A stretch of DNA of 48,275 nt from Microbacteriaceae bacterium (GTDB taxonomy: Bacteria > Actinomycetota > Actinomycetes > Actinomycetales > Microbacteriaceae), in NCBI GenBank assembly GCA_025464995.1, contig JAODMO010000063.1:65712-113986 (forward strand). The letters run 5' to 3'. Of the stretch, positions 28,245-36,920 are shown in pieces. Under the pieces are notes generated by a model. That model saw only the letters and a program-made list of their open reading frames with translations, was not told where the DNA came from and searched no databases. Numbering within the stretch: the stretch's first letter is position 1; the number at the start of each line of letters is the position of its first letter. Made by a program: the position numbers and the translations under genes.

Positions 28245-28919
28245 CTACTCCCGGCCGTCCTCGAGCGGGATGAGCATCGTGCGGAACGGACCGCCGTCGG
28301 CGTGGAGCCCCCAGATGCGATCGGCGACATCGTCGATGCCGTGGGGAAGCTGGAGCTGCGGGATGCCTCCGGGAATCACGAGCTGGCTGACTCGGACGCC
28401 CTCTTCCTCGAGCGCGTCGTGGAGCATCTCGCCGTAGGCGCTCTCGGCCGGGAACGCGACCGATGTGCCCGCGAAGCCTGCGCGTGCCTTCACCGAGGTT
28501 CCGCCGTTGATCAGGATGATGCTGCCGTCGCCTGCCTCACGCATCGCGGGGAGCACCGCACGCACCGCATGGATGAGCCCGAGGGCCGAGAACCGCAGCG
28601 CTTCGAGCGCCAACTCCGGAGTGAGGTCGAGCACCGGCTTCAGGTAGTCGCGGGACGGCAGCGGGCTGTACTGCAGCACGGTGATCGAGCCGAGCTCTGC
28701 CGCGGCACGCGCGAGTGCGTCTTCGAGCGCCGCCGGCTCGCGAACGTCTGCGGCGAAAGCGCGCGCGGTCAGGCCGGCGGAGGTGAGCTCCGCAGCCATG
28801 GCGTCGAGCTTCGACTGGTCCCGTGAGATGAGGGCGATCGAGAACCCCTCGCGCCCGAATCTCCGCGCGACGGCCGCGCCGAGTCCCGGTCCGGCTCCGA
28901 TGATGGCGATGACCGGCAT
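28245..28919 (-). CDS. Short-chain dehydrogenase/reductase-like protein
   Basis: A 224-aa Rossmann-fold SDR. The nucleotide-binding motif GAGPGLGAAVARRFGREG (8-25) and ISRDQSKLDAMAAEL (31-45) point to NADP preference. The expected catalytic Tyr-x-x-x-Lys is not seen: the equivalent helix reads AESAYGEMLHDAL (158-170), which lacks the Lys. The usual NAG of the fourth strand is replaced by LQYSPLP (83-89). It is therefore either catalytically divergent or uses other residues. It has AGAGGAGCAGACC before the ATG. Both flanks are decayed genes (GNAT at the 3' side, DUF1801 at the 5' side). Confidence 0.85.
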   Translation of the reverse strand: MPVIAIIGAGPGLGAAVARRFGREGFSIALISRDQSKLDAMAAELTSAGLTARAFAADVREPAALEDALARAAAELGSITVLQYSPLPSRDYLKPVLDLTPELALEALRFSALGLIHAVRAVLPAMREAGDGSIILINGGTSVKARAGFAGTSVAFPAESAYGEMLHDALEEEGVRVSQLVIPGGIPQLQLPHGIDDVADRIWGLHADGGPFRTMLIPLEDGRE

Positions 28920-28989
28920 GGTCTGCTCCTCTGGTTGTCAGTGCTGCAGGGGTGACAACACTAACCCGCCGCCGGGCCTGCCTCCGAAC

Positions 28990-29251
28990 GGGCGAGAAGG
29001 CCGCCTTTTTGACGAGCGAACGCAGCCTATCCTCGACGGCCTCGGTCATCGCGATGACCGCGAAAGCGGCCGGCCACATGTCGCCGTCGTCGAGCGCCGC
29101 GTTCTCCTCGAATCCGACCGAGCCGTATCGCGCACCGCACTTCGATGCGGCGTGCGGCGATCATGCGATCGGCGCCGTCGAGAACCTCGATTGCGGCGAG
29201 GCACACCTCGAGTTCCTTCGCCTTCTTGGCCGCTCCCTTCACGCCCGTCAT
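28990..29251 (-). pseudogene. Decayed DUF1801 gene
   Basis: Two pieces of one family are found in different minus-strand frames. The 5' piece from ATG 29251 gives GAAKKAKELEVCLAAIEVLD and GADRMIAARRIEV. The 3' piece in another frame gives ARYGSVGFEENAALDDGDMW and PAAFAVIAMTEAVEDRLRSL then VKKAAF, matching the DUF1801 C-terminal motif 'LDDGxMWPxAFAL...ALVKKA'. The middle part, including the Y-G-x-P core, is deleted, and the normal stop after the VKKA motif is lost so that the frame runs on toward the SDR gene. Non-functional remnant; the intact relative lies at 8732. Confidence 0.75.
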
Positions 29252-29341
29252 CGCCGTGAGCTCGACCGCGCAGCAGCACGAGGGTTCCGAGGGCTTGTCC
29301 CGTGCCGGCCCGGGGAGCGGCCGGGCGGACGTCGATGCCGG

Positions 29342-29604
29342 CTATACCGGAATGCCTCTGTTGTCACCCGGCTTCTCCAGGAGCAACTCGTCGTGCTCGT
29401 GCCGTCGCCACTTCTCGTCGAACGCTGACGCGAGGGCCCCGTCGGCCATGAATCGCCGGTGTTGGTCGGCGGTCAGCTCGTAATACTTCTCGCAGGCGAG
29501 GGCGTTGCTGTTGACTGGAAAGAACGCGTAGAGGCGCCCGGATTCCTCGTCGACGCCGAGTGCATAGCGCGTGGGCGGGAGAGGAACTCGTCGCGTGGCT
29601 TCAT
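29342..29604 (-). pseudogene. Frameshifted small conserved protein
   Basis: ATG 29604 has GGGGAG six bases upstream and reads MKPRDEFLSRP. One base later the conserved reading continues in another frame: TRYALGVDEESGRLYAFFPV, NSNALACEKYYELTADQHRR and LLLEKPGDNRGIPV, then TAG at 29342-29344. The distance start to stop is 263 bases, one short of a multiple of three, so a single base loss around 29570-29580 explains it. The second frame has no usable start of its own. I recognise the motif pattern as a small hypothetical protein of Microbacteriaceae; no function is known. A sequencing error in a GC-rich run is possible. Confidence 0.65.
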
Positions 29605-29629
29605 CGCAGGCTCCCCGGCCTATGGCGGT

Positions 29630-29663
29630 GTCGATACGGCCGGGGCGGCCTACTCAACCGGCG
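29630..29663. repeat. Palindromic intergenic repeat downstream of ychF
   Basis: The sequence TCGATACGGCCGGGGCGGCC then TACTCAACCGGCG lies seven bases after the ychF stop. It has an internal GGCCG-ggg-CGGCC stem and the same 'TCGA...CTCAACC' ends as the pair at 32111-32190. It looks like a REP-type element that could also act as a terminator. Confidence 0.65.
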
Positions 29664-29669
29664 ACGCGG

Positions 29670-30746
29670 CTAGTTGTTGAAACGGAACTCCACCACGTCG
29701 CCATCCTGCATCACGTACTCCTTGCCCTCGATACGCGCCTTGCCCTTGGCACGAGCCTCGGCGATGGAACCGGTCTCGACGAGGTCGTCGAAGCCGATGA
29801 TCTCCGCCTTGATGAAGCCCTTCTCGAAGTCGGTGTGGATGACTCCCGCCGCCTGCGGCGCCTTGGCACCTTTCGGGATGGTCCAGGCGCGCGTCTCCTT
29901 CGGCCCGGCGGTGAGGTAGGTCTGCAGCCCGAGCGTGTCGAAGCCGATGCGGGCGAGCTGGTCGAGCCCGCTCTCCTCCTGGCCGGTCGACTCGAGCAGC
30001 TCGGCGGCGTCGGCGGGGTCGAGGTCGATGAGCTCGCTCTCGAGCTTCGCGTCGAGGAATACGGCCTGCGCGGGGGCGACGAGGGCGGCGAGCGCGGCCT
30101 TGCGGGCGTCGTCGGTCAGCACCGCCTCATCCACGTTGAAGACATAGATGAACGGCTTGACGGTGAGAAGGCCCAGCTCGGCGATGAGCGAGAGGTCGAG
30201 CTTGGCGTTGGCGGAGAGCGGCTTGCCCTCGTTGAGCCACTCCATCGCGGCCTTCGCGGTGTCGACCGTCGCCTGCGTCACCTTCTTAGCGCGCAGCTCC
30301 TTCTCGTAGCGCGCTTCTGCCTTCTCGAGCGTCTGCATGTCGGCGAGGATGAGCTCGGTGTTGATGGTCTCCATGTCGGACGCGGCATCCACCTTGCCGT
30401 CGACGTGCACGACGTCGGGGTCTTCAAAACCGCGGACGACCTGCGCGATGGCATCGGCCTCACGGATGTTGGCGAGAAACTTGTTACCGAGGCCCTCGCC
30501 CACCGACGCGCCCTTGACGATTCCGGCGATGTCGACGAACGACACCGCGGCCGGCAGGATCTTGTCGCTGCCGAAGATGTCCGCGAGCACGGCGAGGCGA
30601 GAGTCGGGAAGGCTCACGATCCCCGTGTTCGGCTCGATGGTGGCGAACGGATAGTTCGCCGCGAGCACCGAGCTCTTGGTCAGGGCGTTGAAGAGAGTTG
30701 ACTTGCCCACATTGGGGAGTCCGACGATTGCAATAGTGAGAGCCAC
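29670..30746 (-). CDS. ychF: Redox-regulated ribosome-binding ATPase YchF (OLA1 family)
   Basis: A 358-aa Obg-like P-loop ATPase of normal length. G1 is VGLPNVGKSTLFNALTKS; YPFATIEPNTGIV covers the switch region and FVDIAGIVKGASVGEGLGNK the G3 region. The nucleotide-base motif is NVDEAVL, and a TGS domain ends in EYVMQDGDVVEFRFNN. YchF binds ribosomes and prefers ATP. GTG 30746 is chosen because the protein begins VALTIAIVGLPNVGKS; the frame is open to 30881 without homology. A -10-like TACCCT ends eight bases before the GTG and there is no Shine-Dalgarno, so a leaderless mRNA is likely. Confidence 0.95.
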   Translation of the reverse strand: MALTIAIVGLPNVGKSTLFNALTKSSVLAANYPFATIEPNTGIVSLPDSRLAVLADIFGSDKILPAAVSFVDIAGIVKGASVGEGLGNKFLANIREADAIAQVVRGFEDPDVVHVDGKVDAASDMETINTELILADMQTLEKAEARYEKELRAKKVTQATVDTAKAAMEWLNEGKPLSANAKLDLSLIAELGLLTVKPFIYVFNVDEAVLTDDARKAALAALVAPAQAVFLDAKLESELIDLDPADAAELLESTGQEESGLDQLARIGFDTLGLQTYLTAGPKETRAWTIPKGAKAPQAAGVIHTDFEKGFIKAEIIGFDDLVETGSIAEARAKGKARIEGKEYVMQDGDVVEFRFNN

Positions 30747-30882
30747 GAGAGTCAAGGGTACCGGGCGGAGCAGCATCCGCACCGCCGTGGCGCCGCGACG
30801 CCTCCCGTGCATGACCCATATCGAGGGCACCGTCACCGGCGCAGCGTCATCGCACAGCGCTACCTCCACTCGAGGAGACACC

Positions 30883-31409
30883 GTGAGCGACGAGGAACCA
30901 CACCTGCCCGAGTCGCCGCGGGCGGTCGTGATCGGCGCCGGGCCGGCCGCAGCTGCACACCGCTCGACGTCTGAGTTCGCTGCCGGGCAGCGCTACTCCA
31001 CGGGCCGCACGGCAGCTCGGCGACGCGTCGGTGCTCGCGGTCAGACCAGGCACCAGCGGCGCGGAGTCGCCGGTTCGGGCTGCCCGCATCCCCGCGCGCA
31101 ATCGTGACCCGGTTGGAGCGTAACGACGTGACGCCGACGATCGACGTCGGCCCCCTCAGCGCCCTGCGAGCTGCACGGGTGCAGGTCGTCCCGGCGGTCG
31201 CGGCGCCCGACAACGACGCGGCGCAGCCGCGCGACGGTGCGGAGCTGCGACCCGACGCCAGCGTCGCCGCCACCGGCTACCAGCGCGACCTCGAAGGTCT
31301 CGCGGGGCATCTCGGTGTTCTGGCTGCGAATGCGCGGCCCGCCATCACACTCCGGCAGGTCGGCATCGACGCGCGCGATCTTCCGACCGGTCGGGCTCAG
31401 GGGGGGTGA
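30883..31409 (+). pseudogene. Remnant of a flavoprotein monooxygenase-like gene
   Basis: GTG 30883 has a strong GAGGAG five bases upstream and begins MSDEEPHLPESPRAVVIGAG, a Rossmann FAD-binding start, but the GxGxxG motif is immediately scrambled. Some 200 bases later another frame shows the C-terminal part of the same type of protein: TPTIDVGPLSALRAARVQVV, then GAELRPDASVAATGYQRDLE, GLAGHLGVLAANARPAI and LRQVGIDARDLPTG. The 'ATGY' motif is characteristic of FMO/NAD(P)-binding oxidoreductases. An intact protein would be about 350-400 residues; only ~175 codons of space remain. Large internal deletion(s) and a frame change make it non-functional. Confidence 0.75.
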
Positions 31410-31516
31410 CGCAGCGAGCAGCTGCACCGGGTCGGTCACGACCTGACGGTCCGTCAGGACGGTGAACCGCGGGCGCGTACCGGTGCGACGTCGCCGGCGC
31501 ATGAGACGATCGGCTC

Positions 31517-32101
31517 GTGCCCCTCAACTTCACCGCCATCGACTTCGAGACCGCCAACTCCTCGAGCGCGAGCGCCTGCTCGGTCGGGCTCGTCAAGGTG
31601 GTCGACGGCCGGGTGGTCGACACGGCGAGCTGGTTCATCCGCCCGCCGGCGGGCCATGACTACTTCAACGAGTGGAACACGCGCATCCACGGCATCGTCG
31701 AGAACGATGTGATCGGCGCGCTGTTCTGGCACGAGCAGCTCGACGACATCGTGTCGTTCGCCGACGGCGACCACCTCGTCGCCCACAACGCGCGCTTCGA
31801 CATGGGAGTGATCAACGGCGCCTGCGCCGCGAGCTTCATCGACACGCCGAGCTTCGCCTACGCCTGCAGCCTGCAGATCGCGCGCAAGACGTACAACCTC
31901 GACTCCTACCGGCTGCCCGTCGCGGCGATGGCGGCGGGGTTCGAAGGCTTCGCGCACCACGACGCCCTCGCCGACGCCGAGGCCTGCGCGGCCATCGTCG
32001 TGCACGCGGCTAAGCGCCACGAGGCGAGCGACGTGCAGCACCTCGCGATGATCACCGGAACGAAGATCGGCCGCATCGGCGCGGTTGCGCTGGCCGGTTG
32101 A
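31517..32101 (+). CDS. DEDDh 3'-5' exonuclease (DnaQ/epsilon-like)
   Basis: A 194-aa single-domain exonuclease of the DnaQ superfamily. Exo I is FTAIDFETANSS (catalytic D and E), Exo II is LVAHNARFDMGVIN, and Exo III is HHDALADAEACAAIV (His-x4-Asp), so all acidic residues plus the DEDDh histidine are present. The N-terminus MPLNFTAIDFET fits the family start at GTG 31517. This type is not the polymerase III subunit itself but a stand-alone nuclease of unknown cellular substrate. It is convergent with der and separated from it by a paired palindromic repeat. Confidence 0.88.
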   Translation: MPLNFTAIDFETANSSSASACSVGLVKVVDGRVVDTASWFIRPPAGHDYFNEWNTRIHGIVENDVIGALFWHEQLDDIVSFADGDHLVAHNARFDMGVINGACAASFIDTPSFAYACSLQIARKTYNLDSYRLPVAAMAAGFEGFAHHDALADAEACAAIVVHAAKRHEASDVQHLAMITGTKIGRIGAVALAG

Positions 32102-32110
32102 CGCCAACCG

Positions 32111-32190
32111 CCGGTTGAGTAGGGCCGCCTGCAGCCCCTATCGAAACCCCGAGAGTGCTACGAGGGTTTCGACACGGCCTCACTCAACCA
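32111..32190. repeat. Inverted pair of palindromic repeats between exonuclease and der
   Basis: The arm GGTTGAGTAGGGCCG plus CTATCGAAACCCC (32113-32150) faces GGGTTTCGACACGGCC plus CACTCAACC (32164-32189). They are inverted copies of one element, the second about 10 bases shorter. Folding would give a long hairpin between the two convergent stops, so it may terminate both genes. The unit also occurs singly at 29630-29663. Confidence 0.75.
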
Positions 32191-32200
32191 GCAGCGTGAC

Positions 32201-33712
32201 CTACGAGCGGCGCTGGCGCTTCTCGCGCACGCGCATGTTGACGTTGATCGGGCTGCCCTCGAAGCCGAAGATCTCGCGCAGGCGGCGCGTGATGAACCGG
32301 CGGTACTGCGGGTCGAGGAATCCGGTGGTGAAGAGCACGAACGTCGGCGGGCGCGAGGCGGCCTGGGTGCCGAAGAGGATGCGTGGCTGCTTGCCGCCGC
32401 GCACCGGGTGCGGGTGCTCCGCCGTGAGCTCCGCGAGCAGCGCGTTGAACTTGCCCGTCGCGATGCGGGTGTCCCACGAGGCGAGCGCGGTCTCGAGGGC
32501 CGGCACCAGCTTCTCCATGTGACGACCGGTCTTCGCCGAGATGTTCACGCGCGGCGCCCAGGATACGTGGCTGAGGTCTTGCTCGATCTCGCGCTCGAGC
32601 ATCTCGCGGCGCTCGTCGTCGAGGATGTCCCACTTGTTGAATGCGAGCACGAGCGCGCGGCCCGACTCGAGCACGAGGTCGACGATCTTGAGGTCTTGCA
32701 CGCTGATCGGCTCGGAGACGTCGATGACGACGACCGCCACTTCGGCCTTCTCGAGTGCGGCGCTCGTGCGGAGGGTCGCGTAGAAGTCGGCGCCCTGGGC
32801 GAGGTGCACGCGGCGACGGATGCCAGCGGTGTCGACGAAGCGCCAGAACTTGCCGGCGATCTCCACCTGCTCGTCCACCGGGTCGCGCGTGGTACCGGCG
32901 AGGTCGTTGACGACGACACGCTCTTCGCCCGCGGTCTTGTTCAGCAGGCTCGACTTTCCGACGTTCGGGCGGCCAATGATGGCGACGCGGCGCGGTCCAC
33001 CGACCTCTTCCTTAGCGACGGCCGAGACCTCGGGCAGCACGGTGAGCACCTTGTCGAGCAGGTCGGCGACGCCGCGGCCGTGCACGGCGGAGACCGCCCA
33101 CGGCTCGCCGAGTCCGAGCGACCAGAGGGATGCAGCATCCGCTTCCTGGCGCACGTCGTCGACCTTGTTGGCGACGAGGATGACGGGCTTCTTGGTGGCG
33201 CGCAGCATGCGGACGACGTGCTCGTCTGTCGACGTCGCCCCGACCGTGGCATCCACGACGAAGAGCACGGCGTCGGCGAGGTCGACGGCGATCTCGGCTT
33301 GGGCGGCGACCGACGCGTTGATGCCGCGGGCGTCTGGCTCCCAGCCGCCGGTGTCAACGATGGTGAACTTGCGTCCGGCCCACTCGCCCTTGTAGTTCAC
33401 CCGGTCGCGCGTGACGCCGGGGGTGTCTTCAACGACGGCCTCGCGGCGGCCGATGATGCGGTTGACGAGCGCGGACTTGCCGACGTTCGGTCGGCCGACG
33501 ATCGCGAGCACAGGCAGCGCCGGAAGGTAGACGATCGCGTCGGGGTCATCGCTGAGACCGTCGAGCAGGCCGAGGTCTTCGTCGTCGAGGTCGTAGTCAC
33601 CGAGACCGGCACGCAGGCTCGCGGCGCGCTGTGCGGCATCCGCGTCGTCCATCGAGGTGATGCGGTCGGCGAGGTCGCCGTCGATCGCGGGAAAGTCGTC
33701 GTTCTCGGCCAT
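32201..33712 (-). CDS. der: Ribosome biogenesis GTPase Der (EngA)
   Basis: A 503-aa double GTPase required for 50S assembly. An acidic extension of ~65 residues (DDADAAQ..., [17 protein letters not shown]) typical of actinobacterial Der precedes G domain 1 ([39 protein letters not shown]). G domain 2 follows ([42 protein letters not shown]), then the KH-like C-terminal domain ending [12 protein letters not shown]. It is the last gene of the long minus-strand core run, 15 bases after cmk. Confidence 0.97.
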   Translation of the reverse strand: MAENDDFPAIDGDLADRITSMDDADAAQRAASLRAGLGDYDLDDEDLGLLDGLSDDPDAIVYLPALPVLAIVGRPNVGKSALVNRIIGRREAVVEDTPGVTRDRVNYKGEWAGRKFTIVDTGGWEPDARGINASVAAQAEIAVDLADAVLFVVDATVGATSTDEHVVRMLRATKKPVILVANKVDDVRQEADAASLWSLGLGEPWAVSAVHGRGVADLLDKVLTVLPEVSAVAKEEVGGPRRVAIIGRPNVGKSSLLNKTAGEERVVVNDLAGTTRDPVDEQVEIAGKFWRFVDTAGIRRRVHLAQGADFYATLRTSAALEKAEVAVVVIDVSEPISVQDLKIVDLVLESGRALVLAFNKWDILDDERREMLEREIEQDLSHVSWAPRVNISAKTGRHMEKLVPALETALASWDTRIATGKFNALLAELTAEHPHPVRGGKQPRILFGTQAASRPPTFVLFTTGFLDPQYRRFITRRLREIFGFEGSPINVNMRVREKRQRRS

Positions 33713-33727
33713 GTCGCAAAGTCCTCT

Positions 33728-34420
33728 TTAGTCAGTGTTCGTGTGCTCTCGCACGAGATCGACAACCGCTGAGACGGTCTGGTCGAAATCAAGTTCGGTG
33801 GAATCGATGGTCACAACGCCATCGGCGGCGTTCATGAAGTCGACGACCTTGGAGTCCTGGGCATCGCGCGAGCTGAGCTGCTGCGCGGTCTTCGCGGCCG
33901 ATTCTGTGGAGAGTTCGGCTGAACGCCTAGCCATTCTAGCCTCTTCGGTCGCCGTGAGGAGAATTCGCACGATAGCATCCGGGGCGACGACCGTGGTGAT
34001 GTCGCGCCCCTCGACGATGATCCCCGCGCGATCCGACGAACGGATGATGCTCCGGAACAGTTCGACGAGGTAGCTGCGCACCTCGGGCACCCGCGCGACC
34101 GCGCTCACGACAGCGGTGACGCGCGGTTCACGGATGGCCTCCGTGACATCGGTCGCGCCGACGCGCACGAAGTAGTCGTCGGGGTGCACACCGATCGAGT
34201 AGTTGAACTCGCCGAGCAGGGCGATGAGCTGCTCGGGGTCGCTCGTGTCGATGCCCGCCTCGAGCGCGGTCCAGGCCAGGGCTCGGTAGGCGGCACCGGT
34301 GTCCTGGTAGGCGAAACCGAGCGCTCGTGCCGCGGCGCGACTGACGCTCGACTTGCCGCTGCCCGCGGGCCCGTCGATGGCGACGACGGTGCCTTGCCCT
34401 GAGCTCGTCAGATGGGTCAT
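33728..34420 (-). CDS. cmk: Cytidylate kinase
   Basis: A 230-aa (d)CMP kinase with P-loop [20 protein letters not shown] near the N-terminus, [17 protein letters not shown], and [20 protein letters not shown], all typical of Cmk. It phosphorylates CMP and dCMP and thereby links with pyrG for pyrimidine nucleotide supply. ATG 34420 has GGAGG seven bases upstream and overlaps the tyrA stop (ATGA). The frame also has an ATG at 34444 without a good ribosome-binding site. Confidence 0.95.
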   Translation of the reverse strand: MTHLTSSGQGTVVAIDGPAGSGKSSVSRAAARALGFAYQDTGAAYRALAWTALEAGIDTSDPEQLIALLGEFNYSIGVHPDDYFVRVGATDVTEAIREPRVTAVVSAVARVPEVRSYLVELFRSIIRSSDRAGIIVEGRDITTVVAPDAIVRILLTATEEARMARRSAELSTESAAKTAQQLSSRDAQDSKVVDFMNAADGVVTIDSTELDFDQTVSAVVDLVREHTNTD

Positions 34421-35508
34421 GCGAGTGCCTCCGAGATCTTCCATCCCCGCGACTCGAGCTCACTGACGAGCCGGCTCTCCACGGAGGGCAGCACGGAGAT
34501 CTCCGCGAGCCCGATCTGTGCGCCGGGCGAGTGCTCGAGTCGGAGGTCTTCCATGTTGACGCCGAGCTCACCGATCTCGGTGAGCAGTCGGGCGAGTTCA
34601 CCCGGCTTGTCGTCCACGAGGACGACGATGCGGCTGAAGTGCTTGGCCTGCCCGTGCTTGCCGGGCAGGCGCGCGACACCGGCGTTACCGCCCGCGATGA
34701 GCTCCGCGATCGCACGACGGGCGCCGGTGGCGCGGGGTGCGTCGAGGGCCACGATCGCCCGGTCGAGGTCGTCACGGTACGAGTGCAGGATACCGGCGAT
34801 GGCCGGGGCGTTCGCGCCGAGTATCTGCACCCACAGCTCGGGATCGCTCGCGGCGATACGCGTCGTGTCGCGCAGTCCCTGGCCGGCGAGCGCGGTCGCC
34901 GCGTCGGTGGCATCGGTCAGTCTGGCGGCGAGAAGAGAGGAGATCACCTGCGGGGCGTGGGAGACGAGCGCGACGTTGCGGTCGTGGTCCTCCACGGTCA
35001 TCTCGATCGGGAGAGCGCCGAGGTCGAGCGCGAGTTGCTCGACGGCGAGCGCGCCGGCATAGCTGATGCGGTCGTGCCCGGCAAGAACCCAGGGTCGGCC
35101 CATGAACAGGTCGGCGCGCGCGGCGACCGCTCCGTTGCGTTCGCGGCCGGCCATCGGGTGCGAGCCTATGTAGCGGCTCACGTCGGCACCCAGCGCGACG
35201 AGCTCGCGCAGCGGTGCCTCCTTGACGCTCGCGACGTCCGTCACGAGCGCGTGCGGAAAGGCGGCGAGTTCGTCGGCGACGATGCGCGCGGTGACATCGG
35301 GCGGCACGCACACCACGATGAGCTGCGGCGCGTCACCCGCGCCGGCCGCTCGGCCGGCACCGTAGTCGATCGCGAGCGCGAGGCCGGACGGCGATATGTC
35401 GGCAAGGCTGACGTCGACCCCACGTGCCACGAGGGCCAGGCCGATGCTCGTGCCGAGCAGGCCGGTGCCGACGATGCGCACCGGTCCGGCGAGACGCCGA
35501 TCAGTCAT
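34417..35508 (-). CDS. tyrA: Prephenate dehydrogenase
   Basis: A 363-aa NAD(P)-dependent dehydrogenase converting prephenate to 4-hydroxyphenylpyruvate for tyrosine synthesis. The dinucleotide fold is [20 protein letters not shown], with [14 protein letters not shown] and [15 protein letters not shown] (His of the active site) in the catalytic domain. The last ~75 residues, from [20 protein letters not shown], form an ACT-like domain that may confer tyrosine feedback. I start at ATG 35508 because VRIVG follows after ten residues; the frame is open to 35547. The start overlaps the rluB stop by eight bases and its stop overlaps cmk by four. Confidence 0.94.
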   Translation of the reverse strand: MTDRRLAGPVRIVGTGLLGTSIGLALVARGVDVSLADISPSGLALAIDYGAGRAAGAGDAPQLIVVCVPPDVTARIVADELAAFPHALVTDVASVKEAPLRELVALGADVSRYIGSHPMAGRERNGAVAARADLFMGRPWVLAGHDRISYAGALAVEQLALDLGALPIEMTVEDHDRNVALVSHAPQVISSLLAARLTDATDAATALAGQGLRDTTRIAASDPELWVQILGANAPAIAGILHSYRDDLDRAIVALDAPRATGARRAIAELIAGGNAGVARLPGKHGQAKHFSRIVVLVDDKPGELARLLTEIGELGVNMEDLRLEHSPGAQIGLAEISVLPSVESRLVSELESRGWKISEALA

Positions 35509-36349
35509 CGGTGTCGTCTTCCCCGGCATCCCGCTCGGACGCGTCATCCCGATCGGCGGTGCGGGCTGAGTCGCCCTTCGCTCCCCGGGCGATGGTCAGC
35601 AACTCGCCGACCTCCTCCTTGGTCAGGTCACGCATGGCGTCGGGTGCGAGGCTGCCGAGGTGCAGCGGACCGAACTGTCGACGCACCAGGTCGATCACCG
35701 GGTGGCCCACCTCTTCGAGCATGCGGCGCACGATGCGGTTGCGGCCGGAGTGCAGCGTGACCTCGACGACGGTCTCGTCGTTCGACGGCGTGCCGATGAT
35801 GCGTGCCTTGTCGGCCTCGATGAGGCCGTCTTCCAGCTCGATGCCACCGACGAGCTTGTTGACTGTGTGCTGGTTCACCACGCCCTCGACCTTGGCGATG
35901 TAGGTCTTGAGCACGCCGAACGAGGGGTGGGCGAGCACGTGCGCGAGCTCGCCGTCGTTGGTGAGCAGCAGCAGACCCGACGTCTCGGCGTCGAGGCGAC
36001 CGACGTTGAACAGTCGCTCGTGGAACATGCTCGTGTAGCGGCGCAGGTCGGGGCGGCCGCGGTCGTCGTTGAGGGATGAGACGATGCCCACCGGCTTGTT
36101 GAGCATGATGTAGAGCTTGGTGGTGTCGAGTTGGATCGCCTTGCCGTCGACGGAGACGAGGTCGGTCGGCAGCACGCGTCGGCCCGGCTCCTCGACACGC
36201 AGGCCGTTGACGGCGACACGACCCGCGGCGATGAGGTCTTCGCACACCCGGCGCGAGGCGACGCCCGCGGCGGCCATGACCTTCTGGAGGCGTTCGCCCT
36301 CGGGGTTTCCGGTGGTTCCGGCGTTCTCGGTGGGGCTATGGTCGTTCAT
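35501..36349 (-). CDS. rluB: 23S rRNA pseudouridine synthase (RluB/RsuA family)
   Basis: A 282-aa pseudouridine synthase with an S4 RNA-binding domain (GERLQKVMAAAGVASRRVCE, residues ~18-75) followed by the RsuA-type catalytic domain. The catalytic Asp lies in NVGRLDAETSGLLLLTNDG, and HSGRNRIVRRMLEEVGHPV is the RNA-contact motif. The tail is acidic ([17 protein letters not shown]), common in actinobacterial homologues. ATG 36349 follows GGACGG; an earlier ATG at 36367 is possible. It overlaps scpB and tyrA, so it is part of the scpAB-rluB-tyrA-cmk-der unit. RluB itself modifies U2605 of 23S rRNA in E. coli; the exact target here is inferred. Confidence 0.92.
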   Translation of the reverse strand: MNDHSPTENAGTTGNPEGERLQKVMAAAGVASRRVCEDLIAAGRVAVNGLRVEEPGRRVLPTDLVSVDGKAIQLDTTKLYIMLNKPVGIVSSLNDDRGRPDLRRYTSMFHERLFNVGRLDAETSGLLLLTNDGELAHVLAHPSFGVLKTYIAKVEGVVNQHTVNKLVGGIELEDGLIEADKARIIGTPSNDETVVEVTLHSGRNRIVRRMLEEVGHPVIDLVRRQFGPLHLGSLAPDAMRDLTKEEVGELLTIARGAKGDSARTADRDDASERDAGEDDTDD

Positions 36350-36920
36350 CGAATCCGTCCGATCCATCGGCGAGCAGCGGCGAGAGGTGCGGCAGTTCGT
36401 CGATGCTGTTGATTCCGAGCTGGCTGAGCATCAGGTCGGTTGTGGCGTAGTGAATCGCACCGGTCTCACTGTCGGTGAAGCTCTCGGTAATGAGTCCCCG
36501 GCCGAGCAGCGTGCGGACGACCGAGTCGACATTGACTGCGCGGATGGAGGCTACCGCGCCGCGGCTGATCGGCTGCTTGTAGGCGATCACGGCCAGTGTC
36601 TCAAGCGCCGCCTGGCTGAGCCTGGTCGGGTTCTGCGTGAGCACGAAGTCTCGCACGACATCGTCGAATTCCGGGCGCACGTAGACGCGCCATCCACCCG
36701 CGACCTCGCGCAGCTCGAAACCCCGGCGCACTCCCCCGTCGGCACCGTCGAAGTCGGCGACGAGGCGGGCGATCGCCTTCCTCACCTCCGAGACGGGGAT
36801 GCCGAGAGACGTGGCGAGGGAGATCAGGCTCTGCGGTTCGTCGGCGACCATGAAGATGGCCTCGAGCGCGCGGTCGACCGCGATGGGGGCTGGTTCGGTT
36901 GCGACATCCACGTTATGCAT
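36336..36920 (-). CDS. scpB: Segregation and condensation protein B
   Basis: A 194-aa winged-helix subunit of the SMC-ScpAB condensin. Diagnostic sequence includes ALEAIFMVADEPQSLISLAT, GFELREVAGGWRVYVRPEF and PTRLSQAALETLAVIAYKQP followed by ISRGAVASIRAVNVDSVV. It binds ScpA, encoded immediately upstream with an 8-base overlap. The smc gene itself is not in this window. Confidence 0.96.
   Translation of the reverse strand: MHNVDVATEPAPIAVDRALEAIFMVADEPQSLISLATSLGIPVSEVRKAIARLVADFDGADGGVRRGFELREVAGGWRVYVRPEFDDVVRDFVLTQNPTRLSQAALETLAVIAYKQPISRGAVASIRAVNVDSVVRTLLGRGLITESFTDSETGAIHYATTDLMLSQLGINSIDELPHLSPLLADGSDGFDERP

Noticed and set aside
30747..30881. Longer N-terminus for YchF
   Set aside because: Family members begin directly with the ALTIxIVGLPNVGKS stretch; GTG 30746 gives the usual length.
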